Below, one piece after another: positions 38,898 to 43,748 of a stretch of DNA of 43,748 nt (its first letter is position 1; each line of letters opens with the position of its first letter). Made by a program: the position numbers and the translations under genes. The stretch lies in NCBI GenBank assembly GCA_964424375.1, contig CAYRIH010000007.1, positions 1 through 43,748 of the forward strand, read 5' to 3'. This DNA is from CAYRIH01 sp964424375. GTDB taxonomy: Bacteria > Patescibacteriota > Kazan-3B-28 > UBA10110. Below the pieces are notes generated by a model. It was not told where the DNA came from and did not search any database. It was given only the letters and a program-made list of their open reading frames with translations.

Positions 38898-41279
38898 ATG
38901 CCTAAAATAAATATAAAGAAATATAATCATCAAAAAATTGATGCCAAGTGGCAAAAGTTTTGGCTAAAGAATAAAACTTTTAAAGCTAATGATGTTAAGA
39001 AAGATAAATTATATATTTTAGATATGTTTCCATACCCTTCTGGTAAAGGATTGCATGTGGGTCATCCTAGAGGATATGTAGGCAGTGATGTTTTAGCCAA
39101 TTATTATCGATTAAGAGGGTTTAATGTATTACATCCAATTGGATTTGATGCTTTTGGTTTACCGGCTGAGAATGCAGCTATTAAAGCTGGCATACATCCA
39201 GCCGATAGTATTAAGCAGAACATAAAAAGGTTTAGTCGCCAATTAGAGATGTTGGGTTTGTCTTATGATTGGAGCAGAGTGATCAATACTTCTGATCCAG
39301 ATTATTATAAATGGACTCAATGGTTATTTATCTTACTCTATCAAAATGGATTAGCTTATCAAAAAGATGGCTATGTAAATTGGTGCCCAAAAGACAAAAC
39401 AGTTTTAGCTAATGAACAGGTAGTAAATGGTTGTTGTGAAAGATGTGGAGCTACGATAGTGCAAAAGAAGAAAAAACAATGGTTTTTTAAGATTACCGAG
39501 TTTGCTGAAGAATTATTGAATGATTTGGATGATTTGGATTGGCCGGAAAGCACCAAAGAATTACAGAGAAATTGGATTGGCCGATCTGCTGGGTCTGATC
39601 TAATTTTTAAGATTGTCGATTCTGATTTAGAAATCAAAGTTTTTACTACCCGAGCGGATACATTATTTGGAGCTACTTATTTGGTTTTGGCTCCAGAATA
39701 TGAAGATATAGATAAGATTATTACCTCAAATAAACGGCAGGAAGTTGAAAAATACATCAAGGTGGCCAGACAGAAAACTGAATTAGAGAGATTAGCAAAT
39801 GACAAAAATAAAACTGGAGTTTTCACTGGTGCCTATGCTATTAATCCAGCCAATGGAGAAAAAATCCCAATCTGGGTAGCAGATTACGTAGTGGCTAGCT
39901 ATGGCTGGGGGGCAGTGATGGCAGTCCCAGCTCACGATGAACGGGATTTTGAATTTGCCAAAATTCATAAGTTACCAATCGTTGAAGTAATAAGTGTGCC
40001 TAATGGCAGGTTGCCCTATACTGGTCATGGTAAATTAGTAAATTCTGGAAAGTTTGGCGGTAAAGATTCTCATAAGATGGCTTTAGTTATTACTAAAGAG
40101 GTTAAAGGGAAAATGACAACTAAATATCGTTTGCGCGACTGGTTAATTTCGCGTCAACGTTATTGGGGGACACCGATTCCTATTTTTTACGATAAAAATG
40201 ATAAACCAATTCTGGTAGAAACTAAAGATTTGCCAGTAATACTACCAAAAGATGTAGAATTTAAGCCTACCGGCCAATCTACATTAATAGATTCTAAAGA
40301 ATTTAGAAAAATTCCGGAAAAGTATAAAAAAATGGGTGCTGTAAGAAGGGAATTTGATACGATGGATACTTTTGTTTGCTCCGCTTGGTATTTTATGCGT
40401 TATGCGGACCCTAGAAATATTAAAACTTTTGCTGATAATAAGAAATTAAATTATTGGCTACCAGTGGATATATATATTGGGGGAACTGAGTTTGCTTCCA
40501 GTCATTTATTATATGCTCGGTTTATCACTAAAGTACTTTATAGGTTAGATTTGATTAATTTTGATGAGCCCTTTATCAAATTGCGTCATCAAGGGTTAAT
40601 TCTTAGTGAAGATGGATATAAGATGAGCAAATCAAAAGGTAATGTAGTTAATCCAGATGAAGTTATAGATGGATATGGTGCGGATGCTTTAAGAATTTAT
40701 GAGATGTTTGTGGGTCCGTTTAATCAATCCATAACTTGGAATACAGCTGGCATTGAAGGAGTTCGCAAATTTCTAAATAGGGTCTGGAGTTTGGTGCCTC
40801 AAAGCAAGGCTTTGGTTACCGATCGGGCCATTCATGGTCTTATTAAGAAAGTCACTAAAGATATTGAGCAAACCCATTTTAATACAGCAGTTAGTTCTTT
40901 TATGGAGTTTACTAATTTAGCAGTTAAACAGGGCATAACCAAAAAGACTCTTAAAACACTCATCATTTTACTGGCTCCGTTTGCTCCGCATATAGCAGAA
41001 GAAATGAATTATAAATTGGGCAATAAAAAAAGTATATTTAAGTCTAATTGGCCAGAATTTGATCCTAATCTAATCAAAGCTGACAAGATGACAATAGCTG
41101 TGCAGGTAAATGGCAAATTAAGAGGGACAATAAAAGTTGGCTTTGATACTAAAGAAACAGAAATAAAAAAGTTAGCTATTAAGTTAGATTCTGTTAAAAA
41201 ATATATTAGCAATCCTGACCAGACAAAATATTATTATGTGGGCGGTCGGGTGATTAATTTTGTGGTTAAGAATGGATGA
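38898..41279 (+). CDS. leuS: Leucyl-tRNA synthetase
   Basis: Class Ia synthetase that charges tRNA-Leu. 793 residues, slightly shorter than the E. coli enzyme (860). The HIGH motif is H-V-G-H at 53-56 in P-Y-P-S-G-K-G-L-H-V-G-H-P-R-G-Y. The CP1 editing domain has V-F-T-T-R-A-D-T-L-F-G-A-T-Y and A-V-M-A-V-P-A-H-D-E-R-D. The KMSKS motif is at 575-579. The C-terminal domain ends with V-Q-V-N-G-K-L-R-G-T-I-K-V and a short tail. TAAAAT (38883-38888) lies nine bases before the ATG, so the leader is very short. The gene overlaps the next one by 8 bases. Confidence 0.97.
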   Translation: MPKINIKKYNHQKIDAKWQKFWLKNKTFKANDVKKDKLYILDMFPYPSGKGLHVGHPRGYVGSDVLANYYRLRGFNVLHPIGFDAFGLPAENAAIKAGIHPADSIKQNIKRFSRQLEMLGLSYDWSRVINTSDPDYYKWTQWLFILLYQNGLAYQKDGYVNWCPKDKTVLANEQVVNGCCERCGATIVQKKKKQWFFKITEFAEELLNDLDDLDWPESTKELQRNWIGRSAGSDLIFKIVDSDLEIKVFTTRADTLFGATYLVLAPEYEDIDKIITSNKRQEVEKYIKVARQKTELERLANDKNKTGVFTGAYAINPANGEKIPIWVADYVVASYGWGAVMAVPAHDERDFEFAKIHKLPIVEVISVPNGRLPYTGHGKLVNSGKFGGKDSHKMALVITKEVKGKMTTKYRLRDWLISRQRYWGTPIPIFYDKNDKPILVETKDLPVILPKDVEFKPTGQSTLIDSKEFRKIPEKYKKMGAVRREFDTMDTFVCSAWYFMRYADPRNIKTFADNKKLNYWLPVDIYIGGTEFASSHLLYARFITKVLYRLDLINFDEPFIKLRHQGLILSEDGYKMSKSKGNVVNPDEVIDGYGADALRIYEMFVGPFNQSITWNTAGIEGVRKFLNRVWSLVPQSKALVTDRAIHGLIKKVTKDIEQTHFNTAVSSFMEFTNLAVKQGITKKTLKTLIILLAPFAPHIAEEMNYKLGNKKSIFKSNWPEFDPNLIKADKMTIAVQVNGKLRGTIKVGFDTKETEIKKLAIKLDSVKKYISNPDQTKYYYVGGRVINFVVKNG

Positions 41280-41907
41280 AGAAAAACAAGCTAACAAAGA
41301 AATAGAACAAGAAGAAATTGTCATCGAAAAAGAATGGGATAGAATTGAAAGATTGTTATCTCAGTCTAGCAACCTAGCTTGCAATATGGCGGTAATAGAA
41401 GCTGATAAATTATTTCGTGAGGTGTTAGGTATTGTAAGTATGGGTGAAACAGTTCATGAAGCGATTCAAAATGCATCGGATGTATTCTCAAATATGAAAG
41501 GTTTGCTAGAATCCCGCAGAGTTTATGAAGATATAGTTGAAGTCCCTGGTTTTTTTATTGATAAAAAAATTGCCAAACAAGTTACTGCAATATATCTTCA
41601 GGCTATTTTAGATATGATGGGCAAGGATTATCAGGAAAAAGGTTTTTGGCAAAAGATGTTTAACGAAATGACGTATTTTGGTCAATCTCATCCTGGAATA
41701 TTGCGTAGTATTTTTGTAGGGGCCTTGGTTTTTTTGGCCGGAGTTTGGTTTTTGGCAGATACTACTGCCGGACAATGGTTGGTAAGTCTATCAGTTGGAT
41801 TAACTCATTTTGTCTTAAACTGGATATGGTGGCTGATTCTAATTTTGGGGGTAGTTTTAGGTATAGCACTTATTAGCTGGCTTTTCTTTGAGGGGAGACG
41901 AAAGTAG
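41272..41907 (+). CDS. Hypothetical protein with C-terminal membrane segments
   Basis: 211 residues from the ATG at 41272, which overlaps the leuS stop by 8 bases; an in-frame ATG at 41260 would add four residues. The N-terminal two thirds is soluble, acidic and helical (E-K-E-W-D-R-I-E-R-L-L-S-Q, then A-V-I-E-A-D-K-L-F-R-E-V-L). Two membrane segments follow near 148-166 and 181-204. The soluble part resembles the N-terminal halves of other uncharacterised CPR membrane proteins with an A-D-x-L-x-x-x-x-L helix, but I cannot name a family. It is translationally coupled to leuS and followed by dnaE after 61 bases. Confidence 0.78.
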   Translation: MDEEKQANKEIEQEEIVIEKEWDRIERLLSQSSNLACNMAVIEADKLFREVLGIVSMGETVHEAIQNASDVFSNMKGLLESRRVYEDIVEVPGFFIDKKIAKQVTAIYLQAILDMMGKDYQEKGFWQKMFNEMTYFGQSHPGILRSIFVGALVFLAGVWFLADTTAGQWLVSLSVGLTHFVLNWIWWLILILGVVLGIALISWLFFEGRRK

Positions 41908-41968
41908 CAGTTAATTTATTTGCTACAATGAAAAGTGCTATTTATTTTTTATATAAGAGGGTGGCGGG

Positions 41969-43748
41969 ATGAAGTTTGTCCATCTACATGTTCATAGTCA
42001 TTACAGCCTATTAGATGGTTTAAGCAAAGTTCCTGAATTGGTGGAGATGGCCAAGGAACAAGGCAGTAATGCTTTGGCGTTAACTGATCATGGTGTTATG
42101 TATGGCATCATTGAGTTTTATAAGGAATGCAAAAAAGCCGGAATTAAGCCGATTATTGGTTGCGAAGTCTATATAGTTGAAGGTAGTTTAGAAGATAGAG
42201 CATCAACTGGGGGCAGGGTAAAACCTTATCACTTAATTTTATTAGCTAAAAATAGTGAAGGGTATATTAATTTAATGAAAATAACCACCCAGGCTCATTT
42301 GAAAGGGTATTATTATAAACCTAGAATCGATTATGATTTTCTAAAAGAGCATAGTCAAGGCTTAGTGTGTTTGTCAGGTTGTTTGCAAGGAGAGGTGCCC
42401 AGAGCAATTTTAAATGATGATTTAAATAAAGCTCGTAAGGTGATTACTTGGCATCATAAAGTTTTTGGCGATGATTATTATTTGGAAATGCAACATCATC
42501 CCAATATACCAGATCAGTTAAGAGTTAATGATCAACTTAAGGTATTTGCCAAAGAATTTAATTTGCCTTTGGTAGCATCTTGTGATTCTCATTATCTACA
42601 TCCTGAAGATGCTGATGCCCATGAAGCACTTTTATGTGTGCAAACTGGTTCTCAGCTTTCAGACGAACATCGTTTCAGTATGAAAGGCGAGGTTTTTAAT
42701 CTTATGGATCCAGCAGTGATGGCCGAAGCTTTTGCGGATGTACCAGAAGCCATAACTAACACCCAAAAGATTGCTGATATATGCAATGTGGAAATTGAGC
42801 TGGGCAAAATTATTCTGCCTATCTTTGACTTGCCCAAAGATGAGGTTGATCACAAAAGCTATTTAAAAAAATTAGTGGATGCGGGTACAAAGCATCGATT
42901 TGGGGACAAGCCTAGCTCAGAGATACTTACAAGATTAGAGTATGAATTAAGAATTATTAGTCAAATGAACTACGAATCTTATTTTTTGGTAGTAGAAGAT
43001 TTTATTCGCTGGGCAAAAAATCAAAAGATTGTAGTGGGGCCAGGTCGAGGAAGTGGAGCAGCCAGTATAGTTTCGTATGTTTTAGACATCACTGATATTA
43101 ATCCACTGGATTACGATTTAATTTTTGAGAGATTTTTAAACCCATCAAGAATTTCGATGCCAGATTTTGATATTGATTTTGCAGACGACAGACGAGATGA
43201 AGTGATTAAATATGTAGTAGATAAGTATGGTGGAGACAAAGTGGCTCAAATTGTTACTTTTGGAACTATGGCCGCTCGAGCCTCTATTCGAGATGTGGGC
43301 AGGGTAATGGGGATTTCTTATACCGAAGTAGATAAGATTGCTAAGTTACTTCCTTTGGGTGTTTCATTGGCAGAAGCCTTAAAAGTTGTAGATGAGCTAA
43401 AACAATCATATGATACTGATTCTAAAACAAAAGATTTAATAGATTTAGCTCAAAAACTAGAGGGGGTAGTGCGTCATACATCAGTTCATGCCGCCGGTGT
43501 GATAATTGCTGACAAAGATCTGGTTAACTATACTCCTCTGCAGACTGCCAGTAAGGGAGAAATCTCTTATGTAACTCAATATTCTATGTTTCCTTTAGAA
43601 GATTTAGGTCTTTTAAAGATTGATTTTTTAGGCTTAAAAAATTTAACCATTATAAATAATGCTTTGGGCACCATGCGAAAAACTACCTGCCAAAAAGAAG
43701 GAATGTCAAAAGAAAAAGTACTTCCTATGGTCAAGGAAAAACTAGCAC
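41969..43748 (+). CDS. dnaE: DNA polymerase III alpha subunit (DnaE), 5' part
   Basis: Main replicative polymerase. The first 593 codons are present and the gene runs off the window. The PHP domain at the N-terminus keeps its metal-binding signature: H-L-H-V-H-S-H-Y-S-L-L-D-G near 5-17, then T-D-H-G-V-M. The polymerase core has G-P-G-R-G-S-G-A-A-S near 352-361 and the catalytic pair in P-D-F-D-I-D-F, with Asp401 and Asp403 at the same numbers as in E. coli DnaE. V-R-H-T-S-V-H-A-A-G-V follows further on. The start is preceded by AGAGGG seven bases upstream. Confidence 0.97.
   Translation, partial: MKFVHLHVHSHYSLLDGLSKVPELVEMAKEQGSNALALTDHGVMYGIIEFYKECKKAGIKPIIGCEVYIVEGSLEDRASTGGRVKPYHLILLAKNSEGYINLMKITTQAHLKGYYYKPRIDYDFLKEHSQGLVCLSGCLQGEVPRAILNDDLNKARKVITWHHKVFGDDYYLEMQHHPNIPDQLRVNDQLKVFAKEFNLPLVASCDSHYLHPEDADAHEALLCVQTGSQLSDEHRFSMKGEVFNLMDPAVMAEAFADVPEAITNTQKIADICNVEIELGKIILPIFDLPKDEVDHKSYLKKLVDAGTKHRFGDKPSSEILTRLEYELRIISQMNYESYFLVVEDFIRWAKNQKIVVGPGRGSGAASIVSYVLDITDINPLDYDLIFERFLNPSRISMPDFDIDFADDRRDEVIKYVVDKYGGDKVAQIVTFGTMAARASIRDVGRVMGISYTEVDKIAKLLPLGVSLAEALKVVDELKQSYDTDSKTKDLIDLAQKLEGVVRHTSVHAAGVIIADKDLVNYTPLQTASKGEISYVTQYSMFPLEDLGLLKIDFLGLKNLTIINNALGTMRKTTCQKEGMSKEKVLPMVKEKLA

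Noticed and set aside
1..43748. Recoded UGA (Gly, as in Gracilibacteria and SR1)
   Set aside because: TGA ends leuS and the membrane protein at 38246 at natural family or terminator positions, and core genes have no internal TGA.
1..43748. CRISPR arrays, transposases, insertion sequences or phage genes
   Set aside because: No regularly spaced short repeats, no transposase or integrase motifs and no phage structural genes were seen. The only tandem repeats are coding (35068-35631).

Overview
The window is AT-rich (about one third GC) and gene-dense, and it uses the standard code (TGA terminates real genes such as leuS). The gene set points to a reduced bacterium of the Candidate Phyla Radiation (Patescibacteria), probably in the Parcubacteria lineage. 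The signs are shortened core enzymes (ValRS of 712 aa, PolA without a 3'-5' exonuclease domain), a PrgI/VirB4/VirB6-like secretion cluster next to a PilB-type ATPase, TrbC/VirB2-like pilins, a SpoIID-domain surface protein, and small membrane proteins of a kind often seen in these genomes. A finer taxon cannot be named from the sequence. Two runs of exactly 10 N are scaffold joins. Both interrupt genes (mutM and comF), and both have the wrong length.

Layout. 1-530: the tail of an unidentified transcript with a terminator, a 56-aa membrane-anchored protein, and a structured intergenic stretch. 527-7562 (minus strand): polA, a hypothetical gene and mutM (replication and repair); a SIMPL-domain membrane protein; then femX-like and murE-like genes (peptidoglycan). 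7622-10742 (plus): tsaD and valS. 10710-19857 (minus): an envelope-machine operon running virB6-like, prgI, a VirB4 N-terminal-like gene, virB4, a calcium-repeat membrane protein and pilB, followed by a secreted protein. 20068-23595 (plus): two bitopic proteins divergent from that operon, one PEGA plus beta-propeller and one Ala/Arg-helix. 23707-24620: two tRNA-Ser genes, a PH-like membrane protein and a tRNA-Arg. 24701-27183 (minus): hsp20, a solute-binding lipoprotein and two TrbC-like pilins, one with a G9 tract. 27302-30349: a SpoIID protein with three Ig-like repeats, then comF. 30346-32009 (minus): trpS and a secreted protein. 32084-34922: a nucleotidyltransferase-like protein, an O-antigen ligase-like protein, a small membrane protein and tRNA-Ala. 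34929-38845: an accessory-looking stretch with a tandem-repeat alpha-solenoid gene, a methyltransferase, an MTH1-like Nudix hydrolase, D-Ala-D-Ala ligase and a membrane protein. 38898-end: leuS, a membrane protein and dnaE, which runs off the window.

How the parts fit. The central 19 kb looks like one cell-envelope machine: inner-membrane channel, ATPases, pilins and surface proteins, consistent with DNA uptake or attachment to a host (comF lies beside it). This functional reading is inference. MurE, FemX, Ddl and the SpoIID protein serve the cell wall. MutM and the Nudix hydrolase both address 8-oxoguanine.

Three signals are less expected. First, at least five genes have a -10 box exactly six bases before the start codon, which predicts leaderless mRNAs. 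Second, the 35-37.3 kb stretch carries three related antisense mini-ORFs sharing a Trp-Trp-Ser-Ile motif, one after each successive plus-strand gene. Third, the tandem-repeat gene in the same stretch is GC-richer than its neighbours and lies between two 26-bp near-identical direct repeats.
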